NCBI GenBank assembly: GCA_963728395.1
Contig: CAVSJJ010000003.1
Span: 310,001-374,000 of the forward strand
Reading direction: 5' to 3'
Source of the DNA: CAVSJJ01 sp963728395
GTDB lineage: Bacteria; Actinomycetota; Actinomycetes; Actinomycetales; Dermatophilaceae
DNA: 64,000 bases
Part shown: piece by piece, positions 53,364 through 61,423 of the stretch
Layout: every line of letters begins with the position of its first letter
Numbering within the stretch: position 1 is the first letter of the stretch
Position numbers and translations under genes: made by a program
The notes under the pieces: model-generated
The model's input: only the letters and a program-made list of their open reading frames with translations
What the model was told of the DNA's origin: nothing
Databases searched by the model: none

Positions 53364-53369
53364 CCGGCC

Positions 53370-53375
53370 AGGCTA
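53370..53375 (-). promoter_or_regulatory. -10 box TAGCCT of serB (leaderless)
   Basis: Minus-strand TAGCCT, six bases before GTG 53363. Confidence 0.5.
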
Positions 53376-53433
53376 GCCAGCGGCGCCGGCCGGCGCGTCC
53401 GACGTTCGTGGCCGGCCGCGGCACACCCGGCGT

Positions 53434-53454
53434 CGGGCCGGTATGCCGCGCCCG
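53434..53454 (-). terminator. Hairpin after glgC
   Basis: CGGGC and GCCCG enclose a loop containing the octamer GTATGCCG (53441-53448), 25 bases after the glgC stop and before the serB promoter. Short stem, so moderate support. Confidence 0.45.
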
Positions 53455-53478
53455 GGCCGGTCTCCCGCGGCGAGCCGG

Positions 53479-54732
53479 TCAGCCGTCGACCGTCTGCTCC
53501 TTGCCGACGACGACGAGGCCGGAGTCGGTGACGACGAAGCCGCGGGCCCGGTCGTGCTCCAGGTCGTAGCCGATCGTCGTGCCCTCGGGGATGACGACGT
53601 TCTTGTCGATGATGGCGTGCCGGATGCGCACATGTCGGCCGATGATGACGTTGTCGAGGATGACCGAGGAGTCGACCTCGGTATAGCTGTGCACCTTGAC
53701 GTTCGGGGCGACCACGGAGCCGCTGATCCGGGCGCCGGAGATGACGACGCCGGGGGAGACCGCGCTGTTGAGCGCCTCGCCGAACCGGCCGTGGTGGCCG
53801 TGGACGAACTTCGCCGGCGGGAACGGCCCGTAGTCGGTGTAGATCGGCCAGTCGTAGTTGTAGAGGTTGAAGATCGGGTGGATCGAGATGAGGTCCATGT
53901 GGGCGTCGTAGTAGGAGTCGAGCGTCCCCACGTCACGCCAGTAGCCGCGGTCGCGGTCGGTGCTGCCGGCCACGTCGTTGTTCTTGAAGTCGTAGACCCA
54001 TCCGTCGCCCGCCGAGACGAACGCGGGCACGATGTCGCCGCCCATGTCGTGGCTGCTGCCCTCGAGGTGGTGGTCGCGGGTGACGGCGTCGACGAGGACG
54101 TCGGCGTCGAACACGTAGTTGCCCATCGAGGCGAGGACCTCCTCCGGGCTGTCCGGCAGCCCCTCGGGGTCGGCGGGCTTCTCGAGGAACGCGCTGATCC
54201 GGCGCGGCTCCTGCTCGGCGACCTCGATGACGCCGAACTGGTCGGCCAGGCTGATCGGCTGGCGGATCGCCGCGACGGTGACGCCCGCACCGGTCTCGAT
54301 GTGCTGCTCGACCATCTGGGAGAAGTCCATCCGGTAGACGTGGTCGGCGCCGACGACGACGACGATGTCCGGCCGCTCGTCACGGATGGTGTTGAGGCTC
54401 TGGTAGATGGCGTCGGCGCTGCCGAGGTACCAGCTCTTGCCGACGCGCTGCTGGGCGGGGATCGGGGCGACGTAGTTGCCGAGCATGGTCGACATGCGCC
54501 ACGTCTTCGTCACGTGCCGGTCCAGGCTGTGTGACTTGTACTGGGTGAGGACGACGACCTTGAGGTAGCCGGAGTTGACGACGTTGCTCAGCGCGAAGTC
54601 GATGAGCCGGTAGATGCCCCCGAACGGGACGGCCGGCTTGGCCCGGTCCCGGGTGAGGGGCATGAGGCGTTTGCCCTCTCCGCCAGCGAGGACGATCGCG
54701 AGAACCTTGGGACCACCGCTGCGGTATGCCAT
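53479..54732 (-). CDS. glgC: Glucose-1-phosphate adenylyltransferase
   Basis: A 417-residue ADP-glucose synthase, the first committed step of glycogen synthesis. LAIVLAGGEGKRLMPLTRDR binds the nucleotide, KPAVPFGGIYRLIDFALSN and WYLGSADAIYQ follow, and a left-handed beta-helix domain ends the protein. The ATG lies six bases after TAGGGT (54744-54739), indicating a leaderless mRNA. Divergent from glgA, its pathway partner. Confidence 0.97.
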   Translation of the reverse strand: MAYRSGGPKVLAIVLAGGEGKRLMPLTRDRAKPAVPFGGIYRLIDFALSNVVNSGYLKVVVLTQYKSHSLDRHVTKTWRMSTMLGNYVAPIPAQQRVGKSWYLGSADAIYQSLNTIRDERPDIVVVVGADHVYRMDFSQMVEQHIETGAGVTVAAIRQPISLADQFGVIEVAEQEPRRISAFLEKPADPEGLPDSPEEVLASMGNYVFDADVLVDAVTRDHHLEGSSHDMGGDIVPAFVSAGDGWVYDFKNNDVAGSTDRDRGYWRDVGTLDSYYDAHMDLISIHPIFNLYNYDWPIYTDYGPFPPAKFVHGHHGRFGEALNSAVSPGVVISGARISGSVVAPNVKVHSYTEVDSSVILDNVIIGRHVRIRHAIIDKNVVIPEGTTIGYDLEHDRARGFVVTDSGLVVVGKEQTVDG

Positions 54733-54738
54733 GGTCCG

Positions 54739-54787
54739 ACCCTAGAGAACCTCGGCCCTCGCGGACACCCCGGGACGCGACTAACGT
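54739..54787. promoter_or_regulatory. Divergent leaderless promoters of glgC and glgA
   Basis: Minus-strand TAGGGT (54744-54739) precedes the glgC ATG by six bases; plus-strand TAACGT (54782-54787) precedes the glgA GTG at 54795 by seven. The 62-base space between the start codons therefore holds both promoters. Confidence 0.55.
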
Positions 54788-54794
54788 GACGAAT

Positions 54795-55994
54795 GTGAGA
54801 GCCGACGTCCTGACCAAGGAGTACCCGCCGAACATCTACGGGGGTGCGGGGGTCCATGTCCAGGAGCTGGTCCGGGCCCTGCGCGGGCGTGGCGACGTGG
54901 AGGTGCGCGTCCACGCGTTCGGCTCTCCACGCGAGGAGGAGGGGACCGTCGGCTACCCCGACCTCGCCGAGCTCGCCGGCGCCAACGCGGCGGTCCGCAC
55001 CATGGGCGTCGACCTCGCCATGGCCGGGCCCTGCCAGGGCGCCGACCTCGTCCACTCCCACACCTGGTACGCGAACTTCGGCGGCCACATCGCCTCGCTC
55101 CTGCACGGCATCCCGCACGTCATCTCCGCCCACAGCCTCGAACCGCTGCGTCCCTGGAAGGCCGAGCAGCTCGGCGGCGGGTACCGGCTCTCCTCGTGGG
55201 TCGAGCGCACCGCCTACGAGGCCGCGGCGGCCGTCATCGCGGTGAGCGCCGGGATGCGTGCCGACATCCTGCGCAGCTACCCGCACATCGACCCCGACAC
55301 GGTCCACGTCGTCCACAACGGCATCGACTCCCAGCTGTGGCGGCCACGCGCCGACGCCGACGCCGTGCGAGCCCGCGGCGTCGACCCCGACCAGCGCTCG
55401 GTCATCTTCGTCGGCCGGATCACCCGGCAGAAGGGACTGCCCTACCTCCTGCGCGCGGTCTCCGAGCTGCCCCCCGACGTCCAGATCGTCCTGCTCGCCG
55501 GGGCCCCGGACACCCCCGAGATCCAGGCCGAGGTCGAGGAGCTCATCGCCGGGCTCCGGGAGACCCGCGAGGGGGTCGTCTGGATCCCCGAGATGCTCAA
55601 GCGGGCCGACGTGATCGCCCTGCTGTCCTCGGCGACGGTCTTTGCCTGCCCGTCCGTCTACGAACCGCTCGGCATCGTCAACCTCGAGGCGATGGCCTGC
55701 GAGGTGCCGGTCGTCGCCACGGCGACGGGAGGCATCCCCGAGGTCGTCGTCGACGGCGAGACCGGGTGGCTCGTCCCCATCGAGCAGGTGCAGGACGGCA
55801 CCGGCACCCCGGTGGACGTGGACCGGTTCGTCGCCGACCTCGCCGCCGCTCTGGGGGAGGCCGTGAGCGATACCGACCGGGCCGCCCGGTTCGGCGAGGC
55901 GGGCCGTCGGCGGGCCGTCGAGGCGTTCTCGTGGTCGAGCATCGGGGACCGGACGATGGAGGTCTACTCGCAGGTCCTCGGCTCGCACGGCTGA
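54795..55994 (+). CDS. glgA: Glycogen synthase (GT4, actinobacterial type)
   Basis: A 399-residue GT4 glycosyltransferase using ADP-glucose. KEYPPNIYGGAGVHVQELVR at the N-terminus is the acceptor/donor loop, HSHTWYANFGGHIASLLHGI lies near residue 90, and VFACPSVYEPLGIVNLEAMA near 285 has the E-x7-E motif. The open frame allows earlier starts (54726, 54786), but the -10 box at 54782 makes GTG 54795 the sensible leaderless start (V/M-RADVLTKEYPP), matching the family N-terminus. Confidence 0.93.
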   Translation: MRADVLTKEYPPNIYGGAGVHVQELVRALRGRGDVEVRVHAFGSPREEEGTVGYPDLAELAGANAAVRTMGVDLAMAGPCQGADLVHSHTWYANFGGHIASLLHGIPHVISAHSLEPLRPWKAEQLGGGYRLSSWVERTAYEAAAAVIAVSAGMRADILRSYPHIDPDTVHVVHNGIDSQLWRPRADADAVRARGVDPDQRSVIFVGRITRQKGLPYLLRAVSELPPDVQIVLLAGAPDTPEIQAEVEELIAGLRETREGVVWIPEMLKRADVIALLSSATVFACPSVYEPLGIVNLEAMACEVPVVATATGGIPEVVVDGETGWLVPIEQVQDGTGTPVDVDRFVADLAAALGEAVSDTDRAARFGEAGRRRAVEAFSWSSIGDRTMEVYSQVLGSHG

Positions 55995-56006
55995 GGAGGG
56001 CCGCCC

Positions 56007-56762
56007 CTAACGCTGGGGGACCCAGCCCGCCATGGCCGCGACCGCGGCGTTCGTCGCGGCCACGAGGGCGTTCTCGGCGTCCCGGCGCAGCACGCGCAGG
56101 GCGCGCTCCCGGCCGGCGAGGACCACGCTGTCGAGGGCACCCTGCCCGGCGGCCAGGCCCCGTTCGGCGGTCGTGCCGACCGCGGCCGCCGAGCGTATCG
56201 TCGCGGCCATCTCGGCGGGGATCTCGCGGGGCAGCGCCCACTGGTGCCGGTCCCGTGCCGCCTCGGCATGGGCCCGGCCCGGGTCGAACGGATGGCCTCC
56301 CCATCGCTCGAGCTCGGCGGTCGCCGCGGCGACGGCTCTGGCCAGGTCGCGCCCGGCCTGCCGGGCCTGGAGCGCCTCCACCCGGTGTCGCGGCACCGGG
56401 TCGGCGTCGTATGCCGTCCAGTCCACCCGGAGCCCCCGGTCGCCCTCCGGCCCATAGCCGGCGACCTCCGGCACGAGGATCCCGCCCAGGCCCGGGGCGA
56501 GGACGCACTCGCCGGCCGCGGTGGCCGCCGCGAGCGCGCCGGGCCCGGCCGACGGCATACTCCCCGAGTCTCCCGGGGCGGGCAGTGCGACGAGGACGGC
56601 CTGCTCCCCGAGGTCCCGCCACAGGGCGAGCCGGTCCAGGTCGCCGACGACCGTGTCCGCGTCCGGATGGGCCCGGGCGATCGCCTCGGCCACGTCCGAG
56701 GAGCGTGCCCAGGCCTGGGTCACCCACAGGGCGAGGCGGACACTGACCGGCAGGTCGGGCAT
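56007..56762 (-). CDS. Conserved hypothetical protein (251 aa)
   Basis: I do not recognise a characterised family. Soluble, Ala-rich, no signal peptide. It begins MPDLPVSVRLALWVTQAWAR, has a central LAPGLGGILVPEVAGYGPEG and a helical, alanine-rich second half ending in AAMAGWVPQR. Codon use is like its neighbours and homologues appear expected in Micrococcales. ATG 56762 follows a TACGAT -10 box by six bases. Convergent with glgA and divergent from the ABC ATPase; no functional hint. Confidence 0.7.
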   Translation of the reverse strand: MPDLPVSVRLALWVTQAWARSSDVAEAIARAHPDADTVVGDLDRLALWRDLGEQAVLVALPAPGDSGSMPSAGPGALAAATAAGECVLAPGLGGILVPEVAGYGPEGDRGLRVDWTAYDADPVPRHRVEALQARQAGRDLARAVAAATAELERWGGHPFDPGRAHAEAARDRHQWALPREIPAEMAATIRSAAAVGTTAERGLAAGQGALDSVVLAGRERALRVLRRDAENALVAATNAAVAAMAGWVPQR

Positions 56763-56767
56763 CGGGT

Positions 56768-56797
56768 CATCGTAGGCCCCGCCGCGTCGTCTAGGGT
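56768..56797. promoter_or_regulatory. Divergent leaderless promoters (251-aa gene and ABC ATPase)
   Basis: Minus-strand TACGAT lies six bases before ATG 56762, and plus-strand TAGGGT (56792-56797) eight bases before ATG 56806. Both sit within a 43-base space. Confidence 0.5.
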
Positions 56798-56805
56798 GGC
56801 GTGCC

Positions 56806-57609
56806 ATGAGCGACGTCCTGGCCTTCGCGGGGGTGAGCGTCGTCCGGGGGACCACCACGCTCCTCGACGACGTGTCGTGGGAGGTGGAGGAGGGGCAGCG
56901 CTGGGTCGTGCTCGGGCCGAACGGCGCCGGGAAGACGACGTTGCTCCAGCTCGCGGCCGCGCGGATGCACCCGACCACCGGTGTCGTCGGCGTGCTCGGG
57001 GAGGTGCTCGGCACCGTCGACGTCTTCGAGCTGCGGCCCCGGATCGGCCTGGCCTCCGCCTCGCTGGCCGACCGGATCCCCGGTGGCGAGATCGTCCACA
57101 ACGTCGTCGTCACCGCCTCCTACGGGGTCGTCGGGCGGTGGCGCGAGTCCTACGAGAACTTCGACCACGCACGAGCCGCCGCGCTCCTCGAGGCGATGGG
57201 TGCAGCCCACCTCGCCGACCGCCGCTACGGCACCCTCTCCGAGGGGGAGCGCAAGCGGGTCCAGATCGCCCGGGCCCTCATGACCGATCCCGAGCTGATG
57301 CTCCTCGACGAGCCCGCGGCCGGCCTCGACCTCGGCGGCCGTGAGGACCTCGTCCGGCGGCTCGGTGACCTCGCCGCCGACCTCGCCGCACCGGCCCTCG
57401 TCGTCGTGACCCATCACGTCGAGGAGATCCCGCCGAGCTTCACCGACGTCCTTCTCCTCCGGGACGGCCGGATCGTCGCTCAGGGTCCGATCGAGATCAC
57501 CCTCACCGCCGAGAACCTCTCCGAGACCTTCGGTATGCCGCTCACCCTCGAGGCCCACGGCGCGCGGTTCGCCGCACGTGCGGCGCAACCGGGCGTGGAA
57601 CCGCCATGA
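56806..57609 (+). CDS. ABC transporter ATP-binding protein, orphan
   Basis: A 267-residue ATPase with Walker A GPNGAGKTTLLQLAAARMH, signature LSEGERKRVQIARALM (Glu in place of the second Gly), Walker B LMLLDEPAAGLDL and switch His in VVVTHHVEEIP. No permease lies beside it, and the LSEGE signature resembles the ModF/YadG-like group of actinobacterial ATPases. Partner unknown. Confidence 0.85.
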   Translation: MSDVLAFAGVSVVRGTTTLLDDVSWEVEEGQRWVVLGPNGAGKTTLLQLAAARMHPTTGVVGVLGEVLGTVDVFELRPRIGLASASLADRIPGGEIVHNVVVTASYGVVGRWRESYENFDHARAAALLEAMGAAHLADRRYGTLSEGERKRVQIARALMTDPELMLLDEPAAGLDLGGREDLVRRLGDLAADLAAPALVVVTHHVEEIPPSFTDVLLLRDGRIVAQGPIEITLTAENLSETFGMPLTLEAHGARFAARAAQPGVEPP

Positions 57610-57668
57610 TGTCCATGACGTCGTAGCGGTACGCGCGCCTCGCGTGAGGGGGGCGGAGGAGGACTGAC

Positions 57669-58151
57669 ATGAGCTGGCTGAGCGACTACGCCTGGCTCGC
57701 GTGGGTGGGGATCGCCCTCGCGCTGGCCGCAGTCGAAGCGGCTACCGTCGACTTCGTGTTCATCATGCTCGCCGGTGGAGCCCTTGCGGCGGCCCTGGCG
57801 GCCGGCCTCGGGGCCAACTTCGCCATCCAGGTCGTCGTCGCGGTCGTCGTCGCCCTCCTGCTCCTCGTCATCGTCCGGCCCCTGCTCAAGCGGCACTTCA
57901 CGGACGGCGAACTGGGCCGGGACATCGGCTCCTCCGGTCTCGTCGGCCGGCATGCCCGGGTCATCCAGCGCGTGACCTCGACCGACGGCCGGGTCAAGCT
58001 CAACGGCGAGACCTGGTCCGCGCGGACGGCGACCGGCGCGGAGCCCTGCCAGCCCGGCGCGGAGGTCCGGGTCCTCGCGATCGAGGGAGCGACCGCGATC
58101 GTCGTCACCGTGACCACCATTGACCACCACGAGGACGCAGCGGCCCAGTAG
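57669..58151 (+). CDS. NfeD-family membrane protein
   Basis: A 160-residue protein: hydrophobic N-terminal half with three predicted helices, then a small OB-fold domain (SGLVGRHARVIQRVTSTDGR, NGETWSART and PGAEVRVLAIEGA), the short NfeD form. NfeD proteins usually pair with SPFH proteins, and one lies 37 bases downstream. GGAGGA before the ATG. Confidence 0.88.
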   Translation: MSWLSDYAWLAWVGIALALAAVEAATVDFVFIMLAGGALAAALAAGLGANFAIQVVVAVVVALLLLVIVRPLLKRHFTDGELGRDIGSSGLVGRHARVIQRVTSTDGRVKLNGETWSARTATGAEPCQPGAEVRVLAIEGATAIVVTVTTIDHHEDAAAQ

Positions 58152-58188
58152 TCGGTCCGCCCTTGCACCTCGAGATCGGAGAACACCC

Positions 58189-59418
58189 ATGCCCAGCATC
58201 GGCATCGTCGTGCTGCTGTTGCTGCTCGTCTTCGCACTGATCGTCATTGTGCGAACCGTGCGGATCGTGCCGCAGCAGACGGCGGTCATCGTCGAGCGGC
58301 TCGGGAGGTACCATGCGACCTTCACCCCGGGGCTCAACATCCTCGTGCCCTTCATCGACAAGGTCCGGGCCAACATCGACCTGCGCGAGCAGGTCGTGTC
58401 GTTCCCGCCGCAGCCGGTCATCACGTCCGACAACCTGGTCGTCAACATCGACACGGTCATCTACTACTCGGTCATCGACGCCAAGTCCGCCGTCTACGAG
58501 ATCGCCAACTTCATCCAGGGCATCGAGCAGCTCACGGTGACGACGCTGCGTAACGTCATCGGCTCCCTCGACCTGGAGCAGACGCTCACGAGCCGCGACC
58601 AGATCAACGCCCAGCTGCGCGGTGTCCTCGACGAGGCGACCGGCAAGTGGGGGATCCGGGTCAACCGCGTCGAGCTGAAGGCGATCGACCCGCCGATGTC
58701 GGTTCAGGAGTCGATGGAGAAGCAGATGAAGGCCGAGCGTGAGCGTCGCGCCCAGATCCTGTACGCCGAGGGCACCAAGCAGTCGGCCATCCTCACCGCC
58801 GAGGGTGAGAAGCAGAGCCAGATCCTGTACGCCGAGGGCTCCGCGCAGGCACGCGTCCTCGAGGCGCAGGGGCAGGCCCGGGCCATTCAGCAGGTCTTCG
58901 AGGCGATCCACCGCGGCAAGCCGACCCAGAAGCTGCTCGCCTACCAGTACCTCCAGGTGCTCCCGCAGATCGCTCGCGGCGACGCCAACAAGATGTGGAT
59001 CATCCCCAGCGAGCTGACCGACGCCCTCAAGGGCATCGGGGGGATGCTCGGCAGGTCGCCCGAGAACGGCCTCGACGACGGGTCGGACGAGTCATGGGTC
59101 GATGACAACCCCGAGATGGAGAACGTCTTCGAGGACACGACCCTCGAGGACGCGGCCCAGGCCCTCGCGGAGGCGCGAGGTCAGGCCGGACGCGCCAGCC
59201 AGGAGGCGAGCGAGCACGCGAACCCGGTCGGCCGGGTGCAGCCGCCCATCCAACGGTCCTCGGACGCCGTCCCGGACCAGCAGACCCCACCGCCGGCCCC
59301 GCCGGCCCCGGCGGCCCCGCCGGCGACACCGGAGGCCCCGCCCGCCCGGCCGCCGGCCGACCTGCCCCCGGCGCCGCCGCAGTTCCCCGAGCCGCCGGAG
59401 GCCCCGCGGCAGGGCTGA
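58189..59418 (+). CDS. SPFH/stomatin-family membrane protein
   Basis: A 409-residue protein with an N-terminal membrane segment (IGIVVLLLLLVFALIVIV), then the SPFH core (IVPQQTAVIVERLGRYHATF, FIDKVRANIDLREQVVSFPP, VITSDNLVVNIDTVIYYSV). A coiled-coil follows with near-repeats around ILYAEGTKQSAILTAEGE. The last ~80 residues are Pro/Ala-rich and disordered. Probably a membrane microdomain organiser acting with NfeD. Ends before an 18-bp inverted repeat. Confidence 0.92.
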   Translation: MPSIGIVVLLLLLVFALIVIVRTVRIVPQQTAVIVERLGRYHATFTPGLNILVPFIDKVRANIDLREQVVSFPPQPVITSDNLVVNIDTVIYYSVIDAKSAVYEIANFIQGIEQLTVTTLRNVIGSLDLEQTLTSRDQINAQLRGVLDEATGKWGIRVNRVELKAIDPPMSVQESMEKQMKAERERRAQILYAEGTKQSAILTAEGEKQSQILYAEGSAQARVLEAQGQARAIQQVFEAIHRGKPTQKLLAYQYLQVLPQIARGDANKMWIIPSELTDALKGIGGMLGRSPENGLDDGSDESWVDDNPEMENVFEDTTLEDAAQALAEARGQAGRASQEASEHANPVGRVQPPIQRSSDAVPDQQTPPPAPPAPAAPPATPEAPPARPPADLPPAPPQFPEPPEAPRQG

Positions 59419-59428
59419 GCAGCCGCAC

Positions 59429-59468
59429 CGGACACCCGGTCACCCTCGCTAGGGTGACCGGGTGTCCG
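59429..59468 (+). terminator. SPFH terminator overlapping the next promoter and start codon
   Basis: A perfect 18-bp inverted repeat (59429-59446 against 59451-59468) with loop CGCT begins 11 bases after the SPFH stop. Its loop edge and right arm contain the -10 box TAGGGT (59450-59455) and the GTG start (59462) of the downstream permease gene. Confidence 0.7.
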
Positions 59469-60229
59469 TGCTCGCCGCCGTCTGCATCGTGCTCGCCGGC
59501 GTCGGGGCCGGGACGATCAACACGATCGTCGGGTCCGGCACCCTCATCACGTTCCCGACGTTGCTGCTCTTCGGCGTCCCGCCGGTCACGGCGAACATGT
59601 CGAACACCGTTGGGCTCCTCTTCGGCGGGATCAGCGGCGCCGCCGGCTACCGCGCCGAGCTCGTCGGCGCGACCCGCACCCTGCTGCGCCTGGCCCCGAT
59701 GTCGCTGGTCGGCGGCAGCCTCGGCGCCGCCCTCCTGCTCGTCCTCGACCCCGCGGCCTTCCGGGCCATCGTCCCGGTGCTCATCGCCCTCGGGGTCCTC
59801 CTCGTCGTGGTCGGTCCCCGGCTGTCGGCGGCGGCGGCGAAGCACCACTCCGCGGCCGAGGTGGGCTGGCACCGTTGGGCGATGATGGCCGGCATCTTCG
59901 TTGCCGGCATCTACGGCGGCTACTTCGGCGCCGCGCAGGGAGTCCTCCTCATGGGGATCATGAGCACGCTCAGCGCCGAGCCACTCCAACGGCTCAACGG
60001 CTACAAGAACGTCCTCGCTACCGCCGCGAACCTCATCGCCGCCATCGTCTTCGTCACGGTGGCCCGGTCCGACATCGACTGGCTCGTCGCAGCCCTCATC
60101 GCCGTCGGTTCGGTCATCGGCGGCATCATCGGGGCGACGGTCGGCCGTCGGCTCAGCCCGGCTGTGCTGCGGGCCGTCATCGTCGTCATCGGGGTCGTCG
60201 CCATCATCAAGATCGTCTGGTTCGACTGA
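59462..60229 (+). CDS. TSUP-family permease (TauE/SafE-like)
   Basis: A 255-residue membrane protein with about eight hydrophobic segments. GVGAGTINTIVGSGTLITFP and the repeated-half counterpart GIYGGYFGAAQGVLLMG are typical of the 4-toluene-sulfonate uptake permease family, which moves sulfur-containing organic anions. Substrate not predictable. GTG start follows -10 TAGGGT by six bases. Its stop overlaps the methyltransferase start as TGATG. Confidence 0.88.
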   Translation: MSVLAAVCIVLAGVGAGTINTIVGSGTLITFPTLLLFGVPPVTANMSNTVGLLFGGISGAAGYRAELVGATRTLLRLAPMSLVGGSLGAALLLVLDPAAFRAIVPVLIALGVLLVVVGPRLSAAAAKHHSAAEVGWHRWAMMAGIFVAGIYGGYFGAAQGVLLMGIMSTLSAEPLQRLNGYKNVLATAANLIAAIVFVTVARSDIDWLVAALIAVGSVIGGIIGATVGRRLSPAVLRAVIVVIGVVAIIKIVWFD

Positions 60230-61038
60230 TGGTCGAGCGGGTGACGGACCCGGCCGATCCCCGGGTGGTCGACTACGTCGGGCTCACCGACGTCGCGCTG
60301 CGGCGCCGGTCCGAACCCGAGCGGGGCCTGTTCATCGCCGAGTCCGAGAAGGTCATCCGGCGCGCCCTCGGGAGCGGGCTGCGCCCGCGGTCCTATCTCA
60401 TGGCGGAGCGCTGGCTCACCGACCTCACCGACCTCGTCGCCGAGGCGGAGCGCGACGGCATCCCCGTCTTCGTCGGTGAGCACGACGTCATCGAGCGACT
60501 GACCGGCTTCCACCTCCACCGGGGCGCACTCGCGGCGATGCAGCGGCCGGTCCTGCCGGGCGTGGCCGACGTGTGCCGCGCCGCCCGCCGGGTCCTCGTC
60601 CTCGAGGACATCGTCGACCACACCAACGTCGGCGCCGTCTTCCGCAGCGCGGCGGCCCTGGGAATGGATGCCGTCCTCGTCACGCCCCGCTGCGCGGACC
60701 CGCTCTACCGACGCAGCATCCGCGTGTCGATGGGAACGGTCTTCCAGGTGCCGTGGACCCGGGTCGAGCCCTGGCCGGGCGGTGTCGCGGAGCTGCGCGG
60801 GCTCGGCTTCACCGTCGCGGCTCTCGCCCTGTCCGCGGGCGCGGTCGGGCTGGACGAGCTGGCGGCCGACCCGCCCCACCGGCTCGCGCTCGTCCTCGGC
60901 ACCGAGGGCGACGGGCTGGCCCGACGCACGCTCGACGCGGTCGACCTCACGGTGACGATCCCGATGGCCGGGGGGGTGGACTCACTCAACGTCGCCGCGG
61001 CCGGCGCCGTCGCGGCGTGGGCGCTGCGGGTCGGCTGA
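60229..61038 (+). CDS. TrmH/SpoU-family RNA 2'-O-methyltransferase
   Basis: A 269-residue protein with an N-terminal substrate-binding domain (FIAESEKVIRRALGSGLRP) and a C-terminal SPOUT knot. The SpoU motifs are EDIVDHTNVGAVFRSAAALG, LVLGTEGDGLARR, and IPMAGGVDSLNVAAAGAVAA. Likely methylates a ribose in tRNA or rRNA; the exact site cannot be told. Start ATG 60229 overlaps the permease stop. Confidence 0.93.
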   Translation: MVERVTDPADPRVVDYVGLTDVALRRRSEPERGLFIAESEKVIRRALGSGLRPRSYLMAERWLTDLTDLVAEAERDGIPVFVGEHDVIERLTGFHLHRGALAAMQRPVLPGVADVCRAARRVLVLEDIVDHTNVGAVFRSAAALGMDAVLVTPRCADPLYRRSIRVSMGTVFQVPWTRVEPWPGGVAELRGLGFTVAALALSAGAVGLDELAADPPHRLALVLGTEGDGLARRTLDAVDLTVTIPMAGGVDSLNVAAAGAVAAWALRVG

Positions 61039-61042
61039 GGAC

Positions 61043-61423
61043 TCAGGAGACGAGCCGGTCCAGCAGCCGGTCGAGCTCGGCCTGCGGGTCGCCGGTCAGC
61101 CCTCCGTGGACCGGCCCGGGCTGGACCACCGTGGAGCGGGGGGCGGCGATCCAGCCGAACCGCTTCCCGAGCGCCTCGATGTGGGGCAGGCCGGCGCCGC
61201 TCTCGCCGCGGCATACCCGCGCCACGGTCTCCACGGAGTCCCGGACCGCACCGGGGTCCAGCCCGGGGGCCAACGCCCGCAGCCGGGCCTCGTCGATCCG
61301 GTGCGCCGTGGCGAGGAAGTCGGCCCCTTGGCTGTAGAGGACGACCCCGACGTTGACGAACTCCTCGCGCTCGACGCGCGGCACACAGCGCAGGACGACG
61401 TACTGGTAGCCGGTCAGGTCCAT
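61043..61423 (-). CDS. DUF3037 protein
   Basis: A 126-residue protein of unknown function: MDLTGYQYVVLRCVPRVERE, then FVNVGVVLYSQ are the DUF3037 signature. Its start lies inside the 3' end of the HipA-like kinase gene (10-base overlap), so the two are translationally coupled. It may be a regulatory or substrate partner of the kinase. Confidence 0.85.
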   Translation of the reverse strand: MDLTGYQYVVLRCVPRVEREEFVNVGVVLYSQGADFLATAHRIDEARLRALAPGLDPGAVRDSVETVARVCRGESGAGLPHIEALGKRFGWIAAPRSTVVQPGPVHGGLTGDPQAELDRLLDRLVS

